From Pohlia nutans (taxonomy: Eukaryota; Streptophyta; Bryopsida; Bryales; Mniaceae), in the NCBI GenBank assembly GCA_022496805.1, contig CM040097.1:20884072-20948071 (forward strand): DNA of 64,000 nt. The letters run 5' to 3'. How positions within the stretch are numbered: position 1 is the first letter of the stretch; each line of letters starts with the position of its first letter. The notes below the pieces were generated by a model. It searched no databases and was not told the origin of the DNA. It was given only the letters and a program-made list of their open reading frames with translations. The position numbers and the translations under genes are program-made. Positions 24,615 to 38,207 of this stretch are shown one piece after another.

Positions 24615-25417
24615 TCTAGTGCCCATATAGGGACGAGTATAGGGATCTTGTCTGAATTAGGTGTAGTTACTTTAGAAAATATTCTTTCCTTAGAGTGCAT
24701 TGTTTTTTGTGAGCTTTAAAATAAAATTGTTAACAGAGTATGTAGTGGTTATTTAAATTGTTATTTCTCAAGACAACTCTCTTTCGAGTTGTTTCATATG
24801 TTGGTGTTTAAATTCAAAGGCCTGGCCAAAATCATGAATTTTTGTGTAGCATGCTCTTGTCTTCCCTTAACAAGATGACTTGTGTCTGGTTCTTAGCACA
24901 AAGAGAATCAAAGCCATCAATTGACCCTTAGATGGTGGTATTTGTTACATTGATGTAGTTTTATAAAATTGGTGCATTTGGAAAAGGAATCTTTGTAGTA
25001 TGATTTAGGTCCTCAAGTAGGTTAGATATTCTAATTTTTTTGGAATGTCATTAAAATAGTTTGAAGAGTTATTGGTTATTCAAATAATTATGAAGGATCA
25101 CACTTTAGAAATGAAGTGGCAAGTAAAACAGTATGAAGAATCTAAGTGGTGTCATCCAAACTAGAGGAATTCAATGAAGTGGCAAGGCTTCTAAGTATCA
25201 AAAGGGTCAAACCTCCAAATAAAGAACCATGTGCCATTCTCTTGAGAAAGGCAATGTAAGAAGTCATTCACCTTCTTTTTTTAAGGCCAAAAGATACTTG
25301 GATATAGAGGTATGAAATGTATTATGTCAACTAGGAACTAAATTTGTTTGAGGTGGTTTGAAAGAATTGACAATTTAGGAAATTCTTGAATATTTGAGAA
25401 TGTTTCATCCAAGTTGT

Positions 25418-25992
25418 TTAACCCCTAAACGTTCTCATCCTTTTCAGATTTGGCAGTTTTTCAAAGATGCATTATAAAATGCAACGAAGAGGGATATTTT
25501 CAAGTTGATGAATGAATAAAAGTTGTATATTATGCATTTTAGATTCTATCCATACGGTTAGATTTGTGATTGCTATCACCAATATTTGTGTATTAAATTT
25601 CAAACTTAAAATTTAACACTCTTTTGTAATATGAATACGAATAAGATATTGACAATTTAATAATAAAATTTGTTGTCATGGGTTGAAATGTAATACTCTA
25701 AGTGTAGTGACTTTTGGAGATTTTTTGGTTGCTTAATTTTAGTAGTTGACTTTTTCAAGAGCACATTTAGACTAAAATCTGCGAAATTTTGGGTGGAACA
25801 CTACAACATGAAATGAGGCATAGAAATTTCACAAATCATCCCCTTTCTAATCGGATCACACATGCACGGAGCTAACTTCCCATAAAAGTTTCAATAAAAA
25901 ATCCACACTGCAAAAGTGCATAATGGATGAGAAAACGGACTTCAAATCTGTACATCATGCAAAATATGCATGGTTGGGCGGTTAGGGGTTAA
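25418..25992 (+). mobile_element. TTAA family A, copy A8
   Basis: A well-preserved forward copy of about 575 bp, TTAA-CCCCTAAACGTTCTC to GGGCGGTTAGGGG-TTAA. It looks very similar to A9 at 49389-49964, more so than to A3 or A6, suggesting a younger subgroup. Non-coding. Confidence 0.88.
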
Positions 25993-26060
25993 CATATTTG
26001 ACACTAGTTTAATTAGACAGTAGACGACATTAGCAAGGGAAAGTAGTTCTGTTCCAATGG

Positions 26061-26377
26061 GCAAAATCCCAAGACCGGGAGAATGCCCCGCAGAACTTCG
26101 GGCCACCCTGCCTTCATCCTCCCTGTTCATCCACCGTCACCACCGGCCCCACCGGCCACCTTTTCACAGTCCAAGTGGCACTTTTTCGCTGCTTCTGAAT
26201 GCTTCTGCTCCGCCTACTACGCTGCCTCCGCTCCGAAGTTCGCAGTGCTCTGCTCTCTACTGGACTGTGAAAAGGTGGTTGGTGGGGCCGGTTGGTGACG
26301 GTGGATGAACAGGGAGGATGAAGGCTGGGGGTGGCCCGAAGTTCTGCGGGGCGTTCCCCTGGTCCTGGGATTTTGCC
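26061..26377. mobile_element. GC-rich Mutator-like MITE, 9-bp duplication
   Basis: 317 bp with terminal inverted repeats of about 110 bp, starting GGCAAAATCCCAAGACCGGG and continuing through GCAGAACTTCGGGCCACC to CCTTTTCACAGTCCA. The two copies differ at a few positions. The 9 bp GTTCCAATG occur directly on both sides (26052-26060 and 26378-26386). A 9-bp duplication with long repeats is typical of Mutator-like elements. The composition is strikingly GC-rich against the AT-rich surroundings. Small open frames inside it are palindrome artefacts. Confidence 0.92.
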
Positions 26378-26386
26378 GTTCCAATG

Positions 26387-28929
26387 ACCCTTTGTCTAGT
26401 GGGCACTGGGTCACTTACATTATGAACATATACTTTATTCATGCCGACCTCGAAAGAGAACCGGAGTTTCTATCTATCTAGACGACACGACATCAGACGT
26501 GTAATAAGTTTTGCTTTGTTTGCGGCATATGTAATTGAAGGTTGCTTGTTTCAACGGTTGTGGGCTAATTTTTGAGATGAAACAAACGGAGCGGCTGACT
26601 TGGTTGTAAGTTGACATTTCGCTCGATCTTGAAACAATCAGGTATCATCGAGCAAGGAAACAGTGACAGCCGTTATACAGTTTTCTGCCAGTATGGCACC
26701 ATAAGATTGGTGAGCACTGTGTATCAATCAACCACAACCTTGATCTGTCCAAGATGGAACTTAGAACAGTCATGACAGGGATTACTCGGTGCCTCTTGCC
26801 CACAACAGAAAGTTCCAATGCAAATCCACTTCACAGAGAGTTTACATCAAAGGAGACTTGGACACGCTCATTATTTTAATCGAGAGAACAAGCTTGAGGT
26901 CCAGTTGTGTGTTAAAAATGGTAAGTGCAAATGTAACAATGTTGCCTTTTTCTTTTATTTCTTCTTATGTTTGTTTAGAACTGTCAGAGAATGAGCTCTA
27001 GTTTTGTGTTGAAAGTGGCAAGTTGAGATGTAACTTTCCTTGTTGAAACCCATTCTTTGAAGGAATTCATCGTCAAGGAATTATAGGGTTTCAATTACTA
27101 AGAATGTTAGATCTTATGTTGCCGTAAATTATTTTCTTATTTTCTTTTGTTATTGAGAGTTATGTGTTGAAAGTGGTAATTGCAAATGTAACATTCTTTG
27201 TTGAAACCTATTCTTTGAAGGTATTTATTGCTCTTGCCATGGTGGCGCGAGTGAGCGAGGTAATGGTTTTTGAATCCCCTGTGCAATCGCGTGTTGGAAA
27301 CTTCGACTTCCTTGCAATTATTTTGCCACGACTGTATGTGACATACTGACATCTGATATCTAGGATTGTGAGTTTTAGGGTTGATGTATGGTATGTAGCT
27401 TGTGATTGCAATTGGGGTTCAGCTGATTGTCGTCTCATCTGCTGTTTTATAAATTCGTTTAGGGTGGAGGATACTCTTTCCGTCACTTAAAAGCATTTTA
27501 ACCTATATGTAGGCGTGTGCTTTCATTGGGAGTTCATTATAGAGGTACTAACGAGCCAAACTCTGTTGAGGTCAGTTTTTTTGTTGGATAGTTGACAACT
27601 CCATTTTCCATTCAAAGATGAGTGGTTATAGACATTTAGCCAAGTCATACTTACATCCAACTTGCTAATTGAATGCCAACCAAGTGTATTGGAAGAGATG
27701 AGCTGATGTTGGTTGGTCGATAAGAGATGGGATGGTTTTAGTATCCTCTAACCTTAGTGATCAATGTAAAGAGAAACTAGAACGAAGAAGAAACTGAGGA
27801 TATGTCTCTTGGAGATAGTTTTTCCTGTTTTGCCTAAAATTTTAACAGTCTGTTTTGTATTTGTTTAGTATTTGCAGCGTTCATCCTTGTTGTGATTGCG
27901 TTGGCGTCCATGATGGGCAATTTATCTTCCCATATGCAAAGTGTCAGTCCAGTCAGTAAGTGAATTTCCTTCCCTTCTTTTCCAGTCTTCAGGAGCTTCT
28001 TAGACTTTATATTCAATTTTTTTTTTGGAGGATATGCTCTTTTCAATTTGCACTACATGATCTTAGATGCTGTTAAGCCTCAAAATGATTTTACGTTCAT
28101 GACCCATGTAACTGATTATACCTGTCCGCACGCCGTTGAGCATGAATTAGCTCACTCTGAGTCTGACCTATTTTCATTTCAAGCTTTGGTGATGGACGAC
28201 TTACAATGCCTATGGCAATGCAGGCTGGCCAGGATGTGCGCATTTTCGTCACATTCATACATTTCAGTGTAATTTGTTATGGCAATAAGAAAAAACAGAA
28301 ATTGCAATGGCCGTCCTGTATTTTGCATAAACAAACTGACAATCCTGATTTATTTATTTTTAGATTGTAAATTTTTTAGACTGAACAAGATTTTATAGAT
28401 TATTAACAGACTTCCGAGGCAACAAGAAACACTGCCTAAAGAACCATGGAATACGAAGCTCCATCTGCAAGGATATGCGTCGCGAGCATACGATGCTTCA
28501 TGAGGCCAAAAAAAACAAATTAGGACGGAATCATCATTGAGATCTTAGGCTGGCACAGAGCGCCCAAACACGAGCATCATTCCAAGAACTCTCCATACGA
28601 CGTCATGATGGTAATGCACTGTTCTTTGCTGGTTTTTGGTGATATAAAATTTGACTCCATCTGAATTGTAATATGATCATTTTCAAATGATGTAAACATA
28701 AGAACACCTACTGACTTGGGTGATAATTTGGTGCATTGGTTGTGATAGTTTTTTGTGAGTTGAATTTTTGGCTAGGATTGTTGTTTGTATGTTTTAGAAT
28801 CTTGAAGTGTATTGTTTAAAAGTCTCTTTGAAGTATAGGGAGTTCATGTTCTTTTCCTTGACATACCATAGATTTGCATATGATATTGTACAAATTCATT
28901 TGCAGTTATACATTCACAGTCATACATCC
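26387..28929. other. no supported gene; mixed-composition sequence
   Basis: Less AT-rich than average and containing the degenerate direct repeats at 26895-27235. Several open frames of 60-92 residues overlap on both strands without recognisable domains. A decayed gene or non-coding transcript cannot be excluded. Confidence 0.45.
26895..27235 (+). repeat. degenerate direct repeat, three copies
   Basis: The motif GTGTTGAAAGTGG, then a spacer with GCAAATGTAAC and TTGTTGAAACC-ATTCTTTGAAGG, occurs at about 27004-27060 and 27162-27222. A poorer copy lies at about 26909-26945. Open frames over it are not conserved between copies, so I do not call a gene. Confidence 0.65.
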
Positions 28930-29035
28930 GCACTTATAAATCCACTATTATATATCCGCTATATATCATCTGCTACAACATATCAGTTGTATATCATCCT
29001 CTACAACATATCCACTATATATCATCCCGGGTATG
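28930..29035 (+). repeat. short tandem-like AT-rich repeat
   Basis: Variants of TATATCATC, CTACAACATATC and CCACTATATATC are repeated. Similar CATCTGC and CATCCTCTA motifs recur near 29600-29700. Confidence 0.6.
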
Positions 29036-32000
29036 CAACTCCCATATTATATGGCCTTGATTATAATCGCTTATATTGCATTTTAGTCCAATCTCAAGTG
29101 ATATAATTTGTTTCAATGTAAGAAACTCTTGTAGCCCTCCTAACAAGGAATCCAAAAATGTAATTATATACAAGAACTGAATATTCCTTGAAGACAATAA
29201 TAGCATTAAAAACCTAATTATATGAGTTTTTTTAATACATGTAGCATAGGCCAAACTATCCAACTTTTTGGGCTTTTTGATTAAAATTTTAGGATTGTTT
29301 TATTATAAATAAAACATTGTAAATGACTTTTAATTTTCATTAAAGGCAACTTCTTGTATGGATTTAAAAAAATTATACATAGGTGTTTCAATTCTTTATA
29401 TACATTGTGAAGATTTTTTTTAATAAGTATGCAACCTAGCATTTTCTACATCTCATTTTATTTAATTTGGCATGCACCTAACTTTTTGGTTATTTTATTT
29501 TAATATTATTTTATATAATTTTTACAAAAGCCATCCTCTAAGCCGTTTTAATGCCAATGCCCCCTGCAAATAATATGGGAGTTGCATACTTGAGTATATC
29601 ATCTGCTATTTATCAACTTTGTTTATCATCCTCTATTTTACATCTACTATTTCATATCTGCAATTTTCATCCATGCTTTATATTCACAATTTACATTTGT
29701 TATTATGTGGTTTTTCATCTCATTTAGTCATTTTAATGTTTAGAATCTTCAAACAAGGTTTAATATTCACAATTTTCATCTACATTTTTTAGCCAAAGTA
29801 TACACCTTCAGGTTAGCATTCACAATTTTACATCCAACAATGTCTCATTGTCAATTGTCATTCATATGTTTTATCTCAATTTTGCATTTGTACCTTATAT
29901 CCATATTTTCAAATTCATCATGCTATGCTATTGCATACAAATTTACCTTTACAATATGTAATTTCAAAGTTTTAATTGGCTAATGACCACATATCTTAAA
30001 TCATGTTCAATATTTTGTTTAAGATATGTGACAACATTTAAAGTATTTCAAGATTTGGTTAATTTAGTAATTTCTTTTTAAGCACATAATGGCATAGTCC
30101 ACATTTTCTATCATCCAAGCAAATAATCCATTATAGCAAATTTTCCCATCAAATTGATAGAGTGTAATTTTTTATTATTAAACAATAGGAATAATGAGTC
30201 AATGGAAAGATGGTAATTAGCAATCATTTCCTTTATTAGATCCTATATGCCTAATGATTGGTTATTGTCCCTAGTTGGGGTAAGTTCTTTCGTATATGAT
30301 ACATTAATAAAATAAAAATAAAATATTAACATTGATTTATCAAATAAACGGCTCAATGAAATAAGTTGTAAAAGAACTCCACCAAAGCCATAGCTATAAT
30401 CAAATTGATGAGGATAAACTTTTTGAAATGATAAATTTATTGAAGTATAGATACTATTTCTAAATATAAAAAAATACTCAAATATATAATTTTGTAATTT
30501 GTAAGTTTTTGTGTAATACATATTTTACTATTAAAATATGTATACAATACATATGTGTACAATACATGTGGGACAAAGCCTCACGGTTGTTCCGTTCTTG
30601 TTGAGAACCAGGTCCAACTTGTAAGTTCGTGTAAAACTCTTAGGAACTTGATTCGGTCTTTCATACTGAAACCTTTTACCAACAACAATTTTTATGTATA
30701 TTTATTAGCAAAAAGTGTAATCTTGGCTTACCTGACTCATAACCGATTGTTGACTTTTCAAGCAAATGTGGCTCCATCCCATTGGCAACCCGTCACGATT
30801 GCCATCACAAGTTGCACCTAATAACCTTCTCTCTTTTCAACTTGTATCCTACACCCTTGGATCATGAAGATCAAGGGTTGTGATTGAAAAGTGAACAACC
30901 GGTTATGTATGATAACCTACTCGCTGCTATTTCGACTCGTCAGTTATCTAATACAATGTTTGTTGGCAACAATTTTTAAAAATAAAATAAAATAAATTTT
31001 AATAGTTTTCTTTGTTGTTGTAAAGTGTAAACAATCGATGCTATGACCATCAATTGATTTTTTAAAATAGAAATGGAGTTGCCTACTGGTGTATAATCTT
31101 CCACAAACAGTGCTAAAAATCTGATTTCAAAAGATTCGACCAGAAACTCACTTAGTGTACCTAACCTCATTTGCAACAAAATGGTATTTTGCTGAAATAA
31201 TACAAATATCTTTAGAATCCTGGGTGATTGCAAGCTACAGTCACCCAACTTTTTTGTTGCGGTGTAGGAATTGCTGTACTTTTTCAATCTTTGAAAAATC
31301 ACCAATAAATATTGGGATGGAATTTTGTGACGAAACAAATTGCATTGTTTTTAGAATTCCAAAGTTAAGATGTCTACCACAATAAAGTTTGCAAAATTTC
31401 AATCTTTCTATCCAAATTAATCATTTCTACTTGGATTTGGTAGCGTATCGCTTGTCAAAAGTACACCTATATGCACCTATAATATGGGAAATGCTAGAAG
31501 GGGGTCGAATTTGAACTTCACAAATTTATAGCAACATACCACAAGTATGTACAAGGCTACCATATTTTATAATTTTTGGTATTACGCTTACTTATTTTTT
31601 AATTAATTTTTTCGTGATGTTTTTGTTTTTTAAGATTTTCGTGTGGTTAAAACTTTTTTTGGATTTTTTTTTTTGGAAATGAAATAATGGTCCAATTTCA
31701 GAAGTAGGATATGTAATACATTTTTTGTAAAACCTAGCTATAGAGGTTATGTAAAAAAGGCTCTAATTACCCCTGGTGGGTAAAAAACAAAAAAGGCTAT
31801 TGAGTAAAGCCCAAAGTCTTGAAACAAACTTAACAATCGCTAAAGTGGAAGTATTAGCATAAACCCTATTTTGGATGGTGAAATTTTTGATCTAATTGAA
31901 AGTTGAGAGGTGCACATTACACCGCTAGTGCATGAGTTGCACGGCCCTTAGCTACACTAGCTGCACCTCCCACTTGGTAGACCGTAGCTTGCAATCACCC

Positions 32001-32835
32001 TCTTCACCAATTTGGAAATATTTTGAAATTGTTTTAGGAATATCCTCTAAATAAATTTCTTATGAGATATTTTAGAACTTCTTGTTTTTTTAAGTCTTTC
32101 AAATTTTTACTTCAAATTGAATTACTGAATGACCCCTTTCCTGGTCTTTCTGTGGTTTTTAAATTTTTGTGCGCTAGAAAACCTGGCCCCCAAGACTCTT
32201 GTGCCTAAAAATCTCTTGAACACCTCTATACACATCTCCCATGAATCACACTTCTACCATGAATCACACTTCTACATATGTTAAGATGTTGAAAGTTGCA
32301 TTGCATGTTTCCAAATGTTCATCCAGAAACTCACATAGTTATATTTATGTCACTCATAGTTTTGGAGCTTTGTGCACTTGAATGTCACAGGTTTAACCCT
32401 CTCAATCATGCCAATTTAACAAATTTGACTCACACAGATATACCCGTGAATCTGCAATCTCTAAGTATGTTTCTCCATCTCCAAGTTGGGTTACCTATCA
32501 AAGTCCAACCTCTTAACCGCAATATAAACATGCACCTTCAGTTTATGGAGACTCAGCATTAGAACGACGTGCTTATCATGACATGACATCCTAATGTCTT
32601 TCTGAATGTTGTTGTAAATTGCCCTCCCCACTTGTGTACATTGACAGAGCCACTCATTCACTCAGTTTGTTTGGCAGCATATTCTGGCCAGTGACTCTCA
32701 GGGTTGTCTTTCATCCTTTCCATTTTGCCTTGAAATATGCTTTTCTGTAAAGGTCCGGTGTTTTCCACTTGAGGTTTTTGTAACAGCATCAACTCAACCA
32801 CTTGCTGCATGGTGCTTTCTAACTCAAAACAGTAA
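29036..32835. other. no supported gene
   Basis: AT-rich sequence. It includes the hairpin element at 30736-30908 and an 18-bp direct duplication (CATGAATCACACTTCTAC) near 32241-32276. The longest open frame (30976-31338, minus, 120 residues) has no domain I recognise and looks like chance. Confidence 0.5.
30736..30908. mobile_element. 173-bp inverted-repeat element
   Basis: Left CATAACCGATTGTTGACTTT and right complement CATAACCGGTTGTTCACTTT continue into TCAA. It is a small non-coding MITE-like hairpin of unassigned type. Confidence 0.62.
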
Positions 32836-33140
32836 GAGCATCTCCAGGAGAACTCTGCAAAATATACGTCCGACTCTGAATAAGACAGTCATTTTTAGTT
32901 GTACTTCCCTAGCAGCAAGTAACTATTTCACCTTGCATTAAGCAGATGATCCAATCATGCGCCACCACGTGTGTCAACATGTATCATTCCCGTGTCACTA
33001 TTCATCTTAACTTAGCTTTGAGTGATGAGTTGAGGACTATGAATACATAGGAAATTTTCAGAGCACGGGTTGATTTTGAGCTTGCTTTTCATCCATTATT
33101 TAGAGGGTGGGGCCTATTCAAAATTCTACTGGAGATGCTC
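32836..33140. mobile_element. Tourist-like MITE
   Basis: 305 bp, ends GAGCATCTCCAGGAGAA and the complement of GAGCATCTCCAGTAGAA, with TAA duplicated at 32833-32835 and 33141-33143. Terminal sequence and duplication fit PIF/Harbinger. Confidence 0.87.
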
Positions 33141-34049
33141 TAATAGAAAGATGATCTTCGAACATTAAAGAATAGTGTGAGAGCATGGTGCCCAAGGTCA
33201 CTATTGACACTAACTTGATGCCAATAGTGGTAGTGAACACCATGCTTGACACTATTGCTTGGTGCCCAAACACCATCCTTACTAGTAGACAAATAATGGC
33301 TACAAATTTCTTGGCTCTAAGGCTCTATTCTCTTTTTAAGCAATGAACTCGCTTTTTTTGTTTCAAAAAAAGAGAGTAACGGAGGCCAAAGGTCCGCATA
33401 AATTAAATGTTCATTGGAGGCTAGTGATACTAAGTACACCACTAGAACCTATGTAGTTGTTTCAAAAACAAATAAATAATGGCTACTAATCGTCTAGCAT
33501 AGCATAATTATTGTAGAACCAGCCTTTTGCCACATATTCCGTGGGAGGGCAACGTGTGAAAATCAAATACTCTGACAATAGACCTTTCGCAATGAATTCA
33601 TAAAGTTCACTTTGTATAATAAAACAACTTTTACAACCATATCAAATCAAATACTCTACAGTAGAAGACAAGGGAACAAAGCATATAATTCAGTACAGTA
33701 CAGTACCATACCACATGATTAATTAAATCTGCTATAATACTACTTGTAGCCCCTGTGCTTTAATTCTTTTGGTTCAAGTAGGCGTTGCCAGATCCAATGC
33801 ATAATCGCTTAGCGATCACAAAGTGCACTATCGATCTCCTGACACTGAATCTGGCTTTGAATTGCAGAAACCGAGTACCAAGCTTGCATTGCGTATGTGT
33901 ATATGTATTCTGGCAGTCCGTGATTTGAAACAGCTTTGTGAGTCTAATTCATCATGAACTGTCGTTATTGCAAACCCTGTTTTAGGTTAAGTTACACGAG
34001 TCGCAGAATTTGCAGTCCTCAAGTTCACTTCTGAAACTTCAAAAAAGAG
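33141..34049. other. no supported gene
   Basis: Sequence around 33180-33290 repeats GGTGCCCAA, CACTATTG and ACACCAT blocks in opposing orientation, possibly another small MITE. The remainder is unassigned. Confidence 0.45.
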
Positions 34050-34769
34050 TGAATGTGGGGCCTTTGCAACGTTTGTAAGCAACGTTTATATAACTTAGCA
34101 ATGTTTAAGGAAATAAGCAACGTTTGAGAGCAATGTTTGTCATTAAGCAACATTTGATAGCAACGTTGCTTAGTCGTCTTTCCTCAAACATCGCTAAGTT
34201 GCCCAATGGAAGTTGCCCAAAGGAAGCAACTTAGCGATGTTTGAGGAAATAAGCAACGTTTGTCACTAAGCAACATTTTGGAGGTGAGAGCAACGTTTTG
34301 TGTTCCCAATGATGTTCTCACGATGTTCACAAGCCAAGCTATTTATCCCATAAGGTTTGTCAAGGGGTGAGTGAGGTTGAGGATACTTATTGTGAAGCCG
34401 GCCATTGCTACATGGTACACTATGGTCTATTATTATATTGTATAATGTATGGTATATTGTATGATATACTATACAGTCTGAGGTATACTATCTAATAAAT
34501 TACCCGCAATAAATTGCCCACTATAAATTCCCATAGTAATTTACCACAAGAACATATTGGAAACACATGTATAACCCGTTCCCGCTCATGTGATAAACGT
34601 TGCAAAATCTTGCACCAGAACGTGGCAAAAGCTTGCACCAAAACGTTGTATAATAATAACAACATTTTGGCATAGCTAATGCAACGTTTGCAATCCCTCC
34701 TCAAAGTGCCTTCCCAATGTTCATAGCAATGTCCTGGGTGATACTATGGGGTCTTTTTTCTAGTAGTCG
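34050..34769 (-). mobile_element. CACTA-like remnant with GCAACGTTT subterminal repeats
   Basis: The motif GCAACGTTTG or its complement recurs many times on both strands. The right border reads CTATGGGGTCTTTTTTCTAGTAGTCG, whose complement CGACTACTAGAAAAAAGACC resembles the CACTACTAGAAAAA ends of CACTA elements with one altered base. No matching left terminus was found, so it is probably truncated. Confidence 0.5.
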
Positions 34770-35298
34770 AAACCGGAGTATTCCCTTTTCGCTGCACTAC
34801 AGTTCTTGGCTGTGTTGGGAACCATAAGATTTCTTCCGTTTCTGCCCATTGTGTTGTGTTACGGCTAGTTCCCATCTTCCGTTCTCCAACCGGAATCTTT
34901 TGTTGTTCCCCATGTTGAGTTCCTTGGAGTATTCTGTGTTTCAAAATACCTGTGGGTCAGGTATCTTTGCTTTGATGAGGGGGTAGCTCTACTTCTTTAT
35001 TTGCAATTGATGACATTGTGGAAAAAACTGTAGAAATGGCGTTATTGACCTAATTTATCAAATTTCACAACTCGTCTAAGTACGTAGTATTACCACTGAA
35101 CAGAAAATGCAACGTCACTGGTCAAAAAAACAAATGCAGCGATTTTTGCTTCAGCACCTGAGGAATCAACCACCAACTGAATGGTAATTGACACTGCCAA
35201 GGTATATATACAGGCTCAATATATTATCAAAGTTGAATGCAACTAGGACCATAAAGTGAGCACTGCTGCATGATCGACACGAGTCATGTACGTATATA

Positions 35299-35473
35299 CA
35301 CAGGGAGAAATAAAGACATTCCCACATGGGATTTCATATGGGAAGTGGGACAAAATTCCCACAATTGTAACTTTCTTGGAATGATTGTAGTGTATTTTTG
35401 ATCTCGGAAAGTTACAATTGTGGGAAATTTGTCCGCGTTTCCCATATGGGAATCTTGTATTTATCTCCCTGTG
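35299..35473. mobile_element. 175-bp hairpin MITE
   Basis: Inverted ends CACAGGGAGA and TCTCCCTGTG, with inner arms ATTCCCACAATTGTAACTTTC and its complement. ATA is present on both sides (35296-35298 and 35474-35476). The CAC start and 3-bp duplication are compatible with a CACTA-like element, but this is not certain. Confidence 0.75.
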
Positions 35474-36625
35474 ATAGATTCCCTACGTACTGCTGTTATG
35501 AGCATTTCTAACAAGTTACTGTCGTTGGAAACCATGACACCGAAACTGTGGCTTCCACAAATCGTGCAAACAACCACAGACAGATATTAAACGCCGAGGT
35601 AACGATCGATATTGAAGTTGTTAACTGTGGCAGAATTGGAGCTGCGTGCACGGTTGGCCGCCCAAGACTTCCGCTTCGTCAATTTGTTTTTTTTTTTTTT
35701 TTAAACAAGAGGATGAAACACTACAAGAAAACCAGCCCAATGTGACTAGGTTTTATGACTACAATAGGGCATAAACCAAAATGTGACTAGCACTGTTTGT
35801 AGTCATTTCGACTTAGTCGCTTCGGACAATCTGACTGGGGGTCATATCGGACACTTCTTGTTCCCAATGCTGCGTTCCTACAGTGTTTTGGGACCTCAAA
35901 ACGGGACGTGCAGTGGGACTTGGGACCATATGACTCTATATAGTCATACATTTATGACTACACGTAGTCATCTATATGCAAATAGCGACTGATTTGAGTC
36001 ATATACATGACAGGTTTTATCACTACGCATAGTAGTGAGATGGTGACTGAATTGAGTCATACATTGAGTTGGGATAATACGACTCTGTAGAGCCACATCG
36101 AAGTAACTATACATAGTCTCCAATGCTGAAATCATGAGATGGACATGACTAATTATAGTGAGGTATTAGAGAATATAGCAATGGTTTGATCACTACGTAT
36201 AGTGATGTGGTTGTGACTGTATTGCATCATACACACACGTGAGATAATACGACGCTGTAAAGTCAAATATGCTTCACTACACATAGTCACCCATATCATC
36301 TGATGACTGCATAGAGTCCTTGTATACTCGTTTCTTTCACTACTGGGAGTCAAATTTCAATATTAAATCGGAAGCATCTGACTAGGACTTGACTGTCCGT
36401 AGTCTAATGCAAACGTATGCCATGCAGTCGAATCTGCCATTCTTACGGTGCGTAGTCATAGATTTCAGTTTCAGATTAGGGTGATAATGAGATTTGTTGA
36501 CTATTACAAGTCAACCGTGCGGTTGTGAGCACTGCGTCAGGTCATGCAAATGATTTTCACACATTTCATTGAAATAGAAAATTCGGTGCTGAACCAGGAT
36601 GCACTACAACTGGAACTCGATCAGT

Positions 36626-36946
36626 CTAAACTGCTTGGGAGAAGGACAGATCAATGTCCATGAACTCTGTGGGCCACAGTACAAAGTACCCTACTGCTTG
36701 TCCTACCAAGGTCACAGGTGGATCATCTAGATCTACGGGTGCAAACAAACTGTAGTCGTCATCTAGGCTTTTCTGCACTTCTACAAACATGGTTCCTGCA
36801 ATTATGGTTTTCCCGTGTAGAGAAGCCCCAGCTACATTCTGCACTTTCCCGAGTGCCACAACTTTATCCTCCTCCCCTTCTTCAATTCCCTTGAGTCTCA
36901 CAGGGTCACCCTTCTTGAACTCCGGGTCCTCACCTTCTTGTACAAC
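36626..36946 (-). pseudogene. C-terminal exon remnant of a CACTA-encoded protein
   Basis: A minus-strand frame of about 106 residues begins just after an AG splice-acceptor-like site (TATTATTATAG, plus 36947) with VVQEGEDPEF. It has no ATG. The pattern VVALGKVQ, a LHG motif, FVEVQ and AVGYFVLWPTEF resembles a domain near the C-terminus of many plant CACTA second-ORF proteins (the one I recall as DUF8039). Upstream exons are not recognisable. The start of this exon is duplicated at 37271-37327. It is a transposon gene remnant, not a host gene. Confidence 0.65.
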
Positions 36947-37632
36947 CTATAATAATAATAAAAACACAAAACAAGGATCAGTAGGGACTAAATTGCTGCT
37001 TTGATACAAAGATGTACTTCTCCAAGGCTCATGGCACTTATTCAAATTCTATGACTGTGAGAAGTCACATATTCTAACGTCATTACTAATATCAGTCACG
37101 TATTCTAACTTCGTGACTGAATCTAGTCAAGCCTGGTCACTCTTTCCATATGAATGACTACAAACAGTCACGAACTTGGCATAATGAATTTCTAAAGAAC
37201 TAAGGCACAACATTCCAGGAAGTGGCTCATGGCACTTACATGTTCACTTATCGGTGCGTTCATGTTTTTTCTTGAGTCTCACAGGGTCACCCTTCTTTAA
37301 ATCCGGGTCCTCACCTTCTTGTACAACCTATAATAATAAAAAAAACACAAAACAAGGATCAGTTGGGACTAAATTGTTGCTTTGATACAAAGATGTACTT
37401 CTCCAAGGCTCATGGCACTTATTCAAATTCTATGACTGTGAGAAGTCATATATTCTAACGTCATTACTAATATCAGTCACGTATTCAACTTCATGACTGA
37501 ATCTAGTCAAGCTTGGTCACTTGTTCCATATGAATGACTACAAACAGTCACGAACTTGGCATAATGAATTTCTAAAGAACTAAGGCACAACATTCCAGGG
37601 AGTGGCTCATGGCACTTACATGTTCACTTCTG
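36890..37632. repeat. tandem duplication inside the CACTA element, period 381 bp
   Basis: The block at 36890-37251 is repeated at 37271-37632 with very few differences (ATTCTAAC versus ATTCAAC, TTGAACTCC versus TTTAAATCC). It includes the exon start, its acceptor-like site and the adjoining intron-like sequence. The high similarity points to a recent duplication. Confidence 0.9.
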
Positions 37633-38187
37633 TAAAACTTATAGAAACTTTGATCTGCAACAAATCATAGCCTAAATAGTCCCTAGAAACACAAATATAT
37701 CACTATAATCTTTGCCATTACAATTTTGTAACCTGATCCGCCTAATACATAGATAAAACAAATCCATAGAATTATGCAGCCCAAAATCCACGCATGATGT
37801 GATTTCACCCTTAGTAGGGGCTGAAAACCTTTACTAACACACACAAATGTATACAATCCTACACTAAGACTCCTTCCACAGCACCTCTGCCCCTCTCTAA
37901 CTTTCCTAACCAAGTTACAAGTGGACAAAATGAGAGAGAAGGTTCAAAAGCCCCTTAAGAAGGAGCCGCCACCCTAATCTCCTCTGAAACCCTAGCCGCC
38001 ACCCTAATCCATAGCCCTAATTAGCTGCAACCCTAATCTACAGTCAATGAAACAGTCATGATGACTAACCAGAGTAAATGAAATAGTCATGATGACTAGA
38101 ATCTCTTCACTTGATAAAAAATAAAGTGAGTTTATTTTAGATTTGGTAAATTCAGTTTCAACATAAAAGAAGGTTTTTTTGAGCTAA

Positions 38188-38207
38188 GGAGGGGGGGCGG
38201 GGGGATC
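38188..38207 (+). other. G-rich tract
   Basis: A run of guanines broken by one A and one C, in an otherwise AT-rich CACTA interior. It could form a G-quadruplex, but no function is implied. Confidence 0.4.

Noticed and set aside
26057..26442. Four proline-rich open frames on both strands
   Set aside because: They result from the GC-rich palindrome of the Mutator-like MITE.
30976..31338. 120-residue minus-strand open frame
   Set aside because: No recognisable domain and AT-rich composition; chance expectation in 64 kb.
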